From Acuticoccus yangtzensis (GTDB lineage Bacteria; Pseudomonadota; Alphaproteobacteria; Rhizobiales; Amorphaceae): DNA of 64,000 bases. The notes below the pieces were generated by a model, which was not told the origin of the DNA, searched no databases, and saw nothing but the letters and a program-made list of their open reading frames with translations. The translations under genes and the position numbers were made by a program. Positions 1-8,630 of the stretch are shown here, one piece after another. Position 1 is the first letter of the stretch. Each line of letters starts with the position of its first letter. The stretch covers positions 124,001-188,000 of the forward strand of contig NZ_MJUX01000008.1 in the NCBI RefSeq assembly GCF_001927245.1, in the 5' to 3' direction.

Positions 1-3000
1 ACGGCCGCGCAGGTATCGTCGCCCGCCCCATCCGCACCGTCCACCGACCCCACGCAGGGCGATGCGGCAGCGCAAATGGCCGCGCCGTCTCCCGCACCGG
101 CCGGCATTGCGGCGCCTCCTGCCGAACTCGCCGATCAGCCGAACACGGCAGTTCAACCCTCCACGCTGGAGCGATCGGCGGAGGATGGTCGCGCCGCTCA
201 GACGCCCGGCCGAACGGTGGAGAACGAGCACGCCGCTCAAGCGCCCGAAGAGGCGGCGGAGACCCTGAATGCCGCACCGGCACCCGCGCCAACGGCAGAC
301 GCGGGGCCAGAGGAGCGCACGCTGACGCCAGTGGAGCACGGACCCGAGGCGCAGCCGCTCCGACCCGGTGCGGGGGACAGACCCGGCGCACCGGCGCCTG
401 AGGCTGAGGCTGAGGCTGAGGCTGAGGCTGAGGCTGAGGCTGAGGCTGAGGCTGAGACTGAGAGTAAAGCCGCAGCTCTGGCAACGGTGCCAGGGGCCGA
501 CCACGGGTCCGCAGCATCGTCGCCCATGCCAACGCAAGACCGCGCCCCGCGGACGCTTGTGTCAGCGTTAAAGGATGAACACGCGGCATTGATCCGCATG
601 CCGTCCACGAGGATGGGCGCACCCGTTGCACAGGGGGACGAGTCGGCGGCAGCATCGGGGTCAGACGGCACGCCAGACGCGCAGCCAGACTCGGCGCCGC
701 ATAGTGGCCCGTCTCTCGCCCCGCCTGAGACACCCACAAGCAATGCGGGCGAACCCGCCGTTCAGCCGGACGCGCTCGCCCGATCGCCCGCCCCCGGCCG
801 AGGCGCTCCCGCAAGTCCATCTTCAGCCAAGCCCGATCCTCATCATGCAACGTCGGAGGATGCGGCGACGGAGCACCTCGCGCAGGCGCAGCTCACCTCC
901 ACGGCACAGCCTGAGCCAGCGCCGGCAGCGGAGACCGTGATCGAGATCGAAGCCATGCCCACCACTGAGCGTCTCGCCGACCGGGCACCCGCGTCCGAAC
1001 CAGCCGCCGCGCAATCTCCATCGCCCGTATCGGTCTCTCCGGAACGTCCGCACGCCGCGGAATCGCAGGAGGCGGCCCCCTCCCGGCCGGCCCATCAGAT
1101 GGAGGCCCTTTCCGCCGAAGGAGCGGCATCTACTGCCCGTCCCCCCGTCGCGGGGGTGGCGGCATCCGCTCTGGCGGGCGATGCGACGTATACGCCTTCC
1201 GCCGCACAGCCCACGCCGGCGGATCCCGCTGCGTCGGCAGCTCGGTCGGCTTCACCCTCCTTTGAGCCGCCAGTAGGGCCAGCGTCCGCCCCGGCGGGGT
1301 CCCCCAGCGATGCCTCTTTCGCGGCGATGCCCACCCCGGCGGGGCCGTCTGCGGCCGCACCTCGGGCGGCTTCACCCTCACCTGAGCCGCCAGCAGTGCC
1401 AGAGTCCGCGCCGGCCGGGACTCAGATCGATGCCTCTTTCGCGGCGATGCCCGCCCCGGCGGAGCCCTCAGCGGCCGCACCTCAGGCGGCTTCACCGTCA
1501 CCTGAGCCGCCAGCAGTGCCAGAGTCCGAGCCGGCAGGGCCTTCCATTGATGCCCCCTTCGCCGCGGTACCGGCTCCAGGAGTGCCTTCTGCGGTCGTGC
1601 CTCAGGCGGCTGCACCCTCACCTGAGCCGCCGACGGGGCCGGCGTCCGCCCCGGCGGGGCTTCACGTCGATGCCCCTTTGGCGGCGGTACCGGCTCCGGC
1701 GGCGCCTTCTGCGGGCGCACCTCAGGCGGCGTCGCCCGTCGCGGGGGCGCCCGCCGCGGGGGGACGCGTAGTGACGGAGGCTGCGTCACAGAACGCCGGG
1801 GCGGGGACCGCGCCCGGCGAGCCCGTCGCCTGGGCCGCTGCGGCTCAGCCCGATGACACGACCACCGCCGCCACCGGCGCCACGCGCGGACGCGACCGCC
1901 TTCGCCGCGACGCGCCGGATGGGCCGCCGAGTGCGCGCCGGGACGGGCCGTTGCCGCCGCGCCCAAGCCGTCGCACCCGCAGCACCGGCACCGGCACCAT
2001 CGAAGGCCCCGGCCCCGGCATCCTCGGCAGCACCACGGCACCGCCCGAAAGCAACCGCCGTGCCCAGCGCATCGAAGGCGGCGGCACCGTCATCATCGAC
2101 GAGAAGCTGTTCGACCTCGTCGACTGGTCGGCCCTCGGCATCTCCATCCGCTCCGACGAGCAGCTCTACAAACTCGGCGACGTCGAGACGCTGGAGCTGG
2201 AGATCGACCTCGGCGACTACGCGGTCAATCTCGACCTCGAGGCGGAGGTGGTGAACCGCAATTCGCAGCGCACCGGCTGGCGCTTCCGCGAGCCGACCGA
2301 CACGCAGCGCCAGGTGCTGCGCTCGCTCATGCACGCCTCCCTCACGGGCCGGAACTTCCAAGCCCCGCGCGGACCCGTCGGCAGCATCAAGCCCGACGAC
2401 GAGACCGCCGAGCTGACACCGATCTGGCCCACCCCGCGGCGCAGGCGGGTGATGTTCAGCCCCATCGGCGCACTGATGTCGCTGCCCTTCAACGCGGCCG
2501 TCATCGCGCTGATTTCGGGCGCGGCCATTCTCACCATGCGAAGCGGAGAGGAGAGCCCGCCGGCGCCCGCCTCGCTGGACCTCGTTCCCGCGCGCGTTTC
2601 CCCCGCCGCGAGCGAGGCCGCCGCAACCCGGCCGCCGCCCCCCGCCGGCGCGACCGAAGCGCTCGCAGCGGCCGTCGCGGTGGACCGGATCGCGCTCGAC
2701 ATCGCCGGGCCCGGCCTCCTCCTCTCGTGGGCCGGCGTCGAAGGCGAGAGGTTCGACGAGATGCAGGCCATCGCCACCGTGTCGAGCGACGCCGATACGG
2801 CCGCCCCGCGCATCATCCTCAGCCCGTGTGCCTGTATTCTGGGCCGCATCGAAACAGAAGCGGGCGCACGCCTCGTCCCCGGCGAACCGGCGGCCTCGCT
2901 CTTCCCGGCCGATGCGGTGGGCTTCGTGGAGGCCGTCTTCGACGCCGCCGCCGCGCCGCTTCCGGGCACCTCCGTTCTCGTCGATCTGCCCTATTCGGGC

Positions 3001-3186
3001 GAAACCATCGCCGGGACGGTGCAATCGTCCGCCCCGAGCCGGAGCGGGGACGGCGTCCTCGGACTGCCCGAGCGGCAGCGCGGCGAGCCGGGGACCGTCG
3101 TCTCCCGGATCACGACGACGCCCGGCATCGAGCCGCGCCTCGCCGGGACGCCCGTCATCGTCCGCGTCGCCGCCGCCGCGCCCTGA
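1..3186 (+). CDS. PilZ-TM-HlyD-like (Alg44-type) membrane protein, 5' partial
   Basis: The reading frame is open from the first base, so the true start lies upstream; an internal ATG at 76 is only a fallback. About 680 residues of low-complexity Ala/Pro/Ser sequence (Glu-Ala run near residue 140, four 40-residue repeats at 421-580) precede a PilZ domain. Both c-di-GMP motifs are visible: RRAQR (RxxxR, codons from about 2056) and DWSALG (DxSxxG, from 2122). A single membrane segment follows near nt 2470-2540, then a periplasmic lipoyl/HlyD-like part (nt 2690-3180). The order PilZ, membrane helix, HlyD-like domain is that of Alg44, which binds c-di-GMP and activates alginate polymerisation. By analogy it may gate a polysaccharide or export system encoded to the left of the window. 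The very long disordered N-terminus is not typical of Alg44. Confidence 0.72.
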   Translation, partial: TAAQVSSPAPSAPSTDPTQGDAAAQMAAPSPAPAGIAAPPAELADQPNTAVQPSTLERSAEDGRAAQTPGRTVENEHAAQAPEEAAETLNAAPAPAPTADAGPEERTLTPVEHGPEAQPLRPGAGDRPGAPAPEAEAEAEAEAEAEAEAEAETESKAAALATVPGADHGSAASSPMPTQDRAPRTLVSALKDEHAALIRMPSTRMGAPVAQGDESAAASGSDGTPDAQPDSAPHSGPSLAPPETPTSNAGEPAVQPDALARSPAPGRGAPASPSSAKPDPHHATSEDAATEHLAQAQLTSTAQPEPAPAAETVIEIEAMPTTERLADRAPASEPAAAQSPSPVSVSPERPHAAESQEAAPSRPAHQMEALSAEGAASTARPPVAGVAASALAGDATYTPSAAQPTPADPAASAARSASPSFEPPVGPASAPAGSPSDASFAAMPTPAGPSAAAPRAASPSPEPPAVPESAPAGTQIDASFAAMPAPAEPSAAAPQAASPSPEPPAVPESEPAGPSIDAPFAAVPAPGVPSAVVPQAAAPSPEPPTGPASAPAGLHVDAPLAAVPAPAAPSAGAPQAASPVAGAPAAGGRVVTEAASQNAGAGTAPGEPVAWAAAAQPDDTTTAATGATRGRDRLRRDAPDGPPSARRDGPLPPRPSRRTRSTGTGTIEGPGPGILGSTTAPPESNRRAQRIEGGGTVIIDEKLFDLVDWSALGISIRSDEQLYKLGDVETLELEIDLGDYAVNLDLEAEVVNRNSQRTGWRFREPTDTQRQVLRSLMHASLTGRNFQAPRGPVGSIKPDDETAELTPIWPTPRRRRVMFSPIGALMSLPFNAAVIALISGAAILTMRSGEESPPAPASLDLVPARVSPAASEAAATRPPPPAGATEALAAAVAVDRIALDIAGPGLLLSWAGVEGERFDEMQAIATVSSDADTAAPRIILSPCACILGRIETEAGARLVPGEPAASLFPADAVGFVEAVFDAAAAPLPGTSVLVDLPYSGETIAGTVQSSAPSRSGDGVLGLPERQRGEPGTVVSRITTTPGIEPRLAGTPVIVRVAAAAP
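403..456 (+). repeat. (GCTGAG)9 hexanucleotide microsatellite
   Basis: Nine perfect GCTGAG units in frame encode an alternating Glu-Ala stretch; degenerate units (CCTGAG before, ACTGAG after) flank it. Because the unit is six bases, slippage would change protein length without breaking the frame. Confidence 0.9.
1261..1740 (+). repeat. Four tandem 120-bp repeats inside the PilZ protein gene
   Basis: Copies begin at 1261, 1381, 1501 and 1621; the last three open with CCTGAGCCGCC and the first with TTTGAGCCGCC. Each encodes 40 residues built on the pattern EPPxxPxSxPAG...DAxxAAxPxP. Copies 2 and 3 are nearly identical over their first 30 bases. The register is exact, which indicates tandem duplication rather than drift in composition. 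Confidence 0.9.
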
Positions 3187-3357
3187 GCACCACCAAACCG
3201 ACGGCAGGTTGACGCGGGGCGAATGTGGGCAGAAGGGATGAGCCGACCCCGCCGCGCCCCCGCGGCCGGCGGGGGCGGTCCCTGAGGCCGCTTCCCCCTT
3301 CTCCCCGCCCCGCGTGCCGGCCCGCCGCACACAGGGCTTCGCCCCGGACCACCCCCC

Positions 3358-4095
3358 GTGCATCTCGACCCTGTTTCGATCGGCGTCTTCGGCTTCGCTG
3401 TCGCGCTTCTCGGCCTCTCCAAAGGCGGCCTCGCGGGGATGGGCCTCATGGCCATGCCGCTCATGCTTCTGGTGATGCCGCCGGCCACCGCCGCGGGGCT
3501 GATGCTGCCCATCCTGATGACCCAGGACGCGCTCACGGTGTGGATCTATCGCGGCCAGTGGGACACGAAGAACCTCAAGATCCTGGTGCCCGGCGCGATG
3601 ATCGGCATCGCCGTCGGCCTCGTCTCATTCGCCGTGATGCCGGCAAGGCTGCTGCTCTTCGTGCTCGGCGCGGTGACGCTCGCCTTCGCGGTGCGCGGCC
3701 TCCTCGCCAAGGCCGCCCCGGCGCGCGTGCCCCATGCGGGCGTCGGCGTGTTCCTGGGCGCTGTGTCGGGCTTCACCTCCACAATTTTGCACCAGGGCGG
3801 CCCACCGTTTCAGATCTACCTGATCCCGCAGCGCCTGCCGCGCGACGTCTTCATCGCCACCGGGGCGATCTTTTTCGCCATCGTGAACTTGTCCAAGCTG
3901 CCCGGCTTCATCGCGCTCGGCCAGCTCAACCAGCACAATCTCCTGATCGCGCTCGCCGCCGCGCCGTGGGCCTTGTTCATGACGTGGGTCGGTTCACGGG
4001 TCGCCAAGCGCATCTCGGTCGAGAAATTTTACGTGATCATTCATTGGCTTCTGGCGCTGGTCGGCGCAAAGCTACTATTCGATGCGCTTGTTTAA
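3358..4095 (+). CDS. TauE/SafE-family membrane permease
   Basis: A 245-residue, strongly hydrophobic protein with about seven or eight membrane segments in two similar halves. The N-terminal pattern (GFAVALLGLSKGGLAGMG) is typical of the TauE/SafE (DUF81) family, whose members are proposed to export sulfite, sulfoacetate or related organic anions. The start is the GTG at 3358, which fits the usual N-terminus of the family. It ends 36 bases before the DenD-like gene on the same strand, so the two may be co-transcribed. The substrate cannot be read from the sequence. Confidence 0.85.
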   Translation: MHLDPVSIGVFGFAVALLGLSKGGLAGMGLMAMPLMLLVMPPATAAGLMLPILMTQDALTVWIYRGQWDTKNLKILVPGAMIGIAVGLVSFAVMPARLLLFVLGAVTLAFAVRGLLAKAAPARVPHAGVGVFLGAVSGFTSTILHQGGPPFQIYLIPQRLPRDVFIATGAIFFAIVNLSKLPGFIALGQLNQHNLLIALAAAPWALFMTWVGSRVAKRISVEKFYVIIHWLLALVGAKLLFDALV

Positions 4096-4131
4096 AAAAC
4101 ACGTGCGGCAAGAAACGAACGGAGGACATTC

Positions 4132-5103
4132 ATGCGCGTATTGATCATCGGCGGCGGCGGCTTCATCGGCCAGAAGATCGCGAAAGCGCTGGCGAAAAGC
4201 GGCACCCTGCGCGGCCAGGCGATCACTCACCTGGAGCTCGCCGACATCGCGGCACCGCCGACGGTGGACGCGCCGTTCGGCGTCTCCCATCATGCGGTCG
4301 ACATTTCCGACAAGGCGCAGTGCGACGCGCTGTTCCAGTGCAACCCGGACGTGGTCTTCCACCTGGCGGCCATCGTGTCGGGCCAGGCCGAGGCGGAATT
4401 TGACACCGGGATGAGGGTCAACCTCTTCGGCACCTACAACGTGTTCGAGGCGGCCAAAGCCCTCGGCACGAAGCCGGTGGTGGTGTTCTCCTCGTCCTGC
4501 GCGGTCTATGGCGGCGAGATCGAGGAGCCGATCCTGGATTGGACGCACCTCAACCCGCAGACGAGCTACGGCGCGCAGAAGGCGATCGGCGAGCTCTTGT
4601 GCACCGACTATTCGCGCAAGGGCTACATCGACGGGCGCGCACCGCGGCTGCCGACGATCACCATCCGCCCCGGCAAGGCAAATGCGGCGGCGTCGTCCTT
4701 CATGTCGTCGATCTTCCGCGAGCCGCTGCAGGGTCAGGAAGCGGTGTGCCCCGTCACGCCGGATTATGCGCTGTGGTATTTGTCGCCGCGCAAGGTGGTC
4801 GAGAACCTCATCAAGTGCGCGGAGATCCCGGCCGAGAAGCTGGGCGAGAACCGCGGCTTCGCGCTGCCGGGCCGCGTCGGCACCATCGGCGAGATGGTGG
4901 AGGCGATGCGCAAGGTTGCAGGCGACGAGCCGGTGAAGCGCATCAAGTGGGAGCCGGACCAGCGCATTCTGGACATCGTTATGGGTTGGCGCCCGCATAT
5001 CGAGCCGACGAAGGCGCTCGCCCTCGGCCTCACCGCGGACGACAGCTTCGAGGACAACGTCCGCTACTTCCTGGAAGACGACATCCAGGTCCCCGCGGCC
5101 TGA
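4132..5103 (+). CDS. denD: NAD-dependent SDR, D-erythronate dehydrogenase-like
   Basis: An extended short-chain dehydrogenase of 323 residues. It shows the N-terminal nucleotide-binding motif GGGGFIG, the active-site Ser in FSSSCAVYG and the Tyr/Lys pair in SYGAQK. Overall sequence and length resemble D-erythronate dehydrogenase (DenD), which oxidises D-erythronate to 2-keto-D-erythronate in four-carbon acid-sugar catabolism. Its usual partners (DenK/OtnK kinase, OtnC aldolase, OtnI isomerase) are not in this window. It faces the 2-hydroxyacid dehydrogenase gene tail to tail across a terminator region. The SDR call is firm; the DenD assignment is from remembered family sequence and should be taken as likely only. 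Confidence 0.8.
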   Translation: MRVLIIGGGGFIGQKIAKALAKSGTLRGQAITHLELADIAAPPTVDAPFGVSHHAVDISDKAQCDALFQCNPDVVFHLAAIVSGQAEAEFDTGMRVNLFGTYNVFEAAKALGTKPVVVFSSSCAVYGGEIEEPILDWTHLNPQTSYGAQKAIGELLCTDYSRKGYIDGRAPRLPTITIRPGKANAAASSFMSSIFREPLQGQEAVCPVTPDYALWYLSPRKVVENLIKCAEIPAEKLGENRGFALPGRVGTIGEMVEAMRKVAGDEPVKRIKWEPDQRILDIVMGWRPHIEPTKALALGLTADDSFEDNVRYFLEDDIQVPAA

Positions 5104-5114
5104 GACATCGGCCC

Positions 5115-5142
5115 GGCCGCCGCAGCTCCGGTTGCGGCGGCC
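5115..5142 (+). terminator. Hairpin after the DenD-like gene
   Basis: GGCCGCCGCA and TGCGGCGGCC form a 10-bp perfect stem with an 8-base loop, twelve bases after the TGA. There is no clear T run. It lies between two convergent genes and could serve either strand. Confidence 0.55.
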
Positions 5143-5177
5143 CGCTGTGGCTCTTCAAGCTGCCACGGCCCGCGACA

Positions 5178-5208
5178 CGGTCCCGCCAGCGCACGGCCGG
5201 CGGGACCG
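5178..5208 (-). terminator. Hairpin at the end of the 2-hydroxyacid dehydrogenase gene
   Basis: CGGTCCCGCC and GGCGGGACCG form a 10-bp perfect stem with an 11-base loop, immediately beyond the minus-strand stop codon. It is the partner of the hairpin at 5115-5142 in this convergent intergenic space. Confidence 0.5.
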
Positions 5209-5215
5209 CGATCCG

Positions 5216-6160
5216 TCAGTTGATCGGCGTCAGCACCGGGCGGCCTTCGAACCAGGCCTTGAGGTTGCGCACGACGAGATCGCCCATCATCCAGCGCGTC
5301 TTCTCGGTGGCCGAGCCCTGGTGCGGTGACAGAACCACGTTGTCGAGCGCCAGCAGCGCAGGCGGAACGTGGGGCTCCTTCTCGAACACGTCGAGCGCCG
5401 CGCCGGCGATGCGCTTCTCCTGAAGCGCCTTGATCAGCGCCGGCTCGTCCGCCGTCGTGCCGCGGCCGACGTTGACGAAGAAGCCGTCCGGCCCCAGCGC
5501 GTCGAACACTTCGGCGTTGAACATCTTCGCGGTCGCGGCGCCGCCCGGCATGACGTTCATCAGCCAGTCGACGTCCTTCGCCATCGCCGTCAGCGAGGAA
5601 TAGTGCGGGTAGGGCACAAAGTCCTGCTTGGTGCGGCCGAAGTAGACGACCTGCATCTTGAACGCCTGGCAGCGTGCGGCGATTTCCTTGCCGACACGGC
5701 CGAGACCGGCGATGCCGACCGTCTTGCCGGTCAGCTCGGCGGTGAGGCCGTAGGGGCCTTTGGACTCCCACAGCCCCTCGCGGGTGTAGCGGTCGGCCTG
5801 GGGCAGCTTGCGCGCGAGGCCGATCATCAGGCCCAAGGTGATCTCGGCCATCGCGTCGTTCAGCACGTCGGGCGTGAAGGTCGCCTTCAGCCCGCGCGCG
5901 GTGCAATAGTCGACGTCAAGGCCGTCATAGCCGACGCCGAAGGAGGAGATCATCTCCAGCTTCGGCAGCGCGTCCAGCACCTCGTTCTTCACCCCTGCGC
6001 CGCCGTTGATGATGGCGCCGCGGATCTTCGGCCCGACCTCGGCGATGAAGCCGGCCTTGTCGTCCTTGTCGTGAAGGGTGTGCAGCGTGTAGCCGTCAGC
6101 GAGCGCCTGATGGATGGACGCCTGCATCGGCGTGACGATGAGGATGTCGGGCTTCGTCAC
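5216..6160 (-). CDS. D-2-hydroxyacid dehydrogenase (glyoxylate/hydroxypyruvate reductase type)
   Basis: A 314-residue NAD(P)-dependent reductase. The Rossmann motif reads GLGRVG; the catalytic Arg is in NVGRGTTADE, the Glu in FEKEP and the His in SPHQG, so the active site is complete. The family reduces 2-oxoacids such as glyoxylate and hydroxypyruvate. The start is the GTG at 6160, which overlaps the TGA of the upstream hydrolase by four bases (GTGA), a sign of translational coupling. The pair may process a 2-oxoacid released by that hydrolase. The reading frame continues upstream without a stop, but the extra sequence is the hydrolase gene read out of frame. Confidence 0.88.
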   Translation of the reverse strand: MTKPDILIVTPMQASIHQALADGYTLHTLHDKDDKAGFIAEVGPKIRGAIINGGAGVKNEVLDALPKLEMISSFGVGYDGLDVDYCTARGLKATFTPDVLNDAMAEITLGLMIGLARKLPQADRYTREGLWESKGPYGLTAELTGKTVGIAGLGRVGKEIAARCQAFKMQVVYFGRTKQDFVPYPHYSSLTAMAKDVDWLMNVMPGGAATAKMFNAEVFDALGPDGFFVNVGRGTTADEPALIKALQEKRIAGAALDVFEKEPHVPPALLALDNVVLSPHQGSATEKTRWMMGDLVVRNLKAWFEGRPVLTPIN

Positions 6161-6999
6161 GCCGCCACCACCGTCTGCTTCTGCTCGCCGAGACCGGCGA
6201 TGCCGAGGGTCATCACGTCGCCCTCGTTGAGGTAGACCGGCGGCTTCATGCCCATGCCGACGCCGGGAGGGGTGCCGGTGGTGATGATGTCGCCCGGCTT
6301 CAGCGTCATGAAGCGCGACAAGTAGGAGATGACCTCGGGCACGTTGAAGATCAGCGTGTTGGTGTTGCCGGTCTGGCGGCGCTCGCCGTTCACGTCCAGC
6401 CACATGTCGAGGTTGTGCGGGTCGGGCACCTCGTCGGCGGTGACGAGCCAGGGGCCGATCGGGCCGAAGGTGTCGTGCGATTTGCCCTTGGTCCACTGCC
6501 CTTCCATCTTGGTCTGGAAGGTGCGCTCGGACACGTCGTTCATCACCGCGTAGCCGGCGACGTAATTCAGCGCGTCCGCCTCGGAGACGTACTTCGCGGT
6601 GTCGCCGATGATCACGGCGAGCTCGACTTCCCAGTCCAGCGCGTCGGAGCCGCGGGGCTTCTCCACGTCGTCATAGGGGCCGCAGATGGCGGTGGTCGCC
6701 TTGGCGAAGAGGATGGGCTGCTTCGGCGGCTCGGCGCCGGTCTCGGCGGCGTGGTCGGAATAGTTGAGGCCGATGCAGATGCACTTGCCCGGATGGCCGA
6801 TGCAGGCGCCGATGCGGCCCGGCTTCTCCACCATCGGCAGACCCTCGACGTCGAGCGAGCGGATCTGGTCGAGCATCTCGGGCGACAGGGTGGCGGCGGA
6901 GATGTCGGCGATGTGGTCCGACAGGTCGCGGACGAGGCCGTCGGCGTGCATCAGGCCGGGTTTTTCGAACCCAGGCAGGCCATAGCGCAGTAGTTTCAC
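6157..6999 (-). CDS. Fumarylacetoacetate hydrolase (FAH) family protein
   Basis: A roughly 280-residue FAH-fold enzyme with the metal-site signature WEVELAVIIG and the family motifs GLNYSDHAAE and TGTPPGVG. Relatives include 2,4-diketo-3-deoxy-L-rhamnonate/fuconate hydrolases, which split the diketo acid into pyruvate and lactate. Two starts compete: ATG at 7008 sits directly against the GGAGGAGG ribosome site, while GTG at 6999 lies at proper distance from it and gives the canonical MKLLRYG N-terminus, so 6999 is preferred. It is translationally coupled to the downstream 2-hydroxyacid dehydrogenase. With the SDR at 8631 it could form the last steps of a non-phosphorylative deoxy-sugar pathway (inference). 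Confidence 0.87.
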   Translation of the reverse strand: MKLLRYGLPGFEKPGLMHADGLVRDLSDHIADISAATLSPEMLDQIRSLDVEGLPMVEKPGRIGACIGHPGKCICIGLNYSDHAAETGAEPPKQPILFAKATTAICGPYDDVEKPRGSDALDWEVELAVIIGDTAKYVSEADALNYVAGYAVMNDVSERTFQTKMEGQWTKGKSHDTFGPIGPWLVTADEVPDPHNLDMWLDVNGERRQTGNTNTLIFNVPEVISYLSRFMTLKPGDIITTGTPPGVGMGMKPPVYLNEGDVMTLGIAGLGEQKQTVVAA

Positions 7000-7249
7000 A
7001 GGATGCATCCTCCTCCGAGCGGCGTGGCGCGCTCGTTGCGGCGCACCTTTGCGCCCCTCATAGCGTGCCATGGCGCTGAATAACAGAGTCGGCGCAACCA
7101 ATGGCTTGCGCCGGAAACCGCGGGCGCGCGCCTCGGTGCGGCCTCGATTGCGGCGCTGGTAAATCTCCTATTTCCCGCCGCGACGATGGCCGTGCAAGTC
7201 CCGCAATCTATGATCGCGTTGAAAGTCCTGCGACAGGGAGCGGCGCGGA

Positions 7250-8602
7250 ATGACTGAACCTGCACCGAGCGCGAATGCGGCACCGGCCATCATGCCGGCG
7301 GCCTTGCTCGGCGGCGCGAATGCGGTGCGCGATCTCCTCGCCCTCGTGCGTCGCCACCTGGACCTCGACGTCGCCTACGTCTCACGGCTGAACTCTGAAA
7401 CCTGTACGCTGTGCGAGGTCGACGCGGACGCCTCCTCCCCGCTCAGCCGCGGCGGGCCGATGTCGCGGCAGCGCCACGAGACCTATTGCGGGCTCGTCGC
7501 CTCGGGCGTGCTGCCGCAGTTGATGACGGACACGTTGGATCACCCCGTCGCGCGGGGCCTCGCCGTGACGGGCGAATTGGCGATCCGCGCCAACATCTCG
7601 GTGCCGGTCGTGCTGTCCGACGGGACGGTCTACGGCATGTTCTGCGCCTTCTCGCATCAGCCCAACCCGGCGCTGAACGAGCGCGATCTCAACGTGGTCA
7701 AGCTGTTCGCCCACCTCGCCTCGCTCAGCATCGAGGCCGAGTTGACGGCGGACCGCGCCGCCCGCGAGAAGCGCGACAGGCTGGAACCCTATCTCTCCGG
7801 CCGCACGCCGCTGACGATGATGCTGCAACCGGTCTGGGACGTGACGGCGGAGGTGCCGTTCGGCGCGGAAGCTCTATGCCGCTTCTCCGGCGAGCCCAAA
7901 CGCGGGCCGGACAAGTGGTTCGCCGAGGCGGGCGAGGTCGGCCTCGGCGCCCAGCTGGAGCTGGCGGCCGTCCGCAGGGCGCTCGAAACGTTGCCGTACC
8001 TGCCGCAGGACTCGCTTCTGATGATCAACGCCTCGCCCGAGACGGTGATCGACCCCGGCTTCGGCAGGATGCTGGAGGGCGCACCGTTCGAGCGGCTGGT
8101 CGTCGAGATCACCGAGCACGCGATCGTCGAGGAATACGAGCCGCTGGTGAAGGCGTTGACGCCGTTTCGCCACTCCGGCCTCAGGATCGCCGTCGACGAC
8201 ATGGGCGGCGGCTATGCCAGTCTGTGCCACGTGTTGAAGCTGCAGCCCGACGTGATCAAGGCGGACATGTCGATCGTGCGCAACATCGACAGCGACGCCT
8301 CTCGCCGAGCGATGATCTCGGCCATGGCGGGCTTCGCCGCGGAGACGGACACCATCCTCCTGGCGGAGGGCGTCGAGACGGCCCCGGAGCTGTCGACGTT
8401 GCTCAATCTCGGCGTGGATCTGGCGCAGGGCTATTTCCTCAGCCGCCCGGTCGCGGCGGAGACGATCGGCGACACGATCGACTCCGGACTTCCGCACGGC
8501 GGCCGCGCGGCCATCGACGCGATCGCCGAGACCACGCGGCAGGACAACGCATTGGGCGCGCTGCACTTCCCCGCCGCCCCCGCGAGCGCCGCCGGCGGCT
8601 GA
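7250..8602 (+). CDS. GAF-EAL c-di-GMP phosphodiesterase
   Basis: 450 residues: an N-terminal GAF-like sensor (about 20-175) followed by an EAL domain (about 185-430). The EAL signature is present as AEALCRF. Other catalytic positions can be seen: Asn in MINAS, Glu in EITEH, the Asp pair in AVDDMGGG, Lys in VIKADMS, Glu in LAEGVET and Gln in AQGYFLSRP. It should therefore hydrolyse c-di-GMP to pGpG in the cytoplasm, with activity set by whatever the GAF domain senses. No GGDEF domain is present. A PilZ-type c-di-GMP receptor is encoded at the left edge of the window. Confidence 0.9.
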   Translation: MTEPAPSANAAPAIMPAALLGGANAVRDLLALVRRHLDLDVAYVSRLNSETCTLCEVDADASSPLSRGGPMSRQRHETYCGLVASGVLPQLMTDTLDHPVARGLAVTGELAIRANISVPVVLSDGTVYGMFCAFSHQPNPALNERDLNVVKLFAHLASLSIEAELTADRAAREKRDRLEPYLSGRTPLTMMLQPVWDVTAEVPFGAEALCRFSGEPKRGPDKWFAEAGEVGLGAQLELAAVRRALETLPYLPQDSLLMINASPETVIDPGFGRMLEGAPFERLVVEITEHAIVEEYEPLVKALTPFRHSGLRIAVDDMGGGYASLCHVLKLQPDVIKADMSIVRNIDSDASRRAMISAMAGFAAETDTILLAEGVETAPELSTLLNLGVDLAQGYFLSRPVAAETIGDTIDSGLPHGGRAAIDAIAETTRQDNALGALHFPAAPASAAGG

Positions 8603-8630
8603 GCGCGGCCCCGTGCCGCGGAACGGGCGG

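Noticed and set aside
1786-3363. 525-codon minus-strand open frame opposite the PilZ gene
   Set aside because: It is a GC-driven shadow; the plus strand carries recognisable PilZ and HlyD-like domains.
5216-6496. Longer 426-codon version of the 2-hydroxyacid dehydrogenase
   Set aside because: The N-terminal 110 codons are the FAH hydrolase gene read out of frame; the GTG at 6160 fits the family start.
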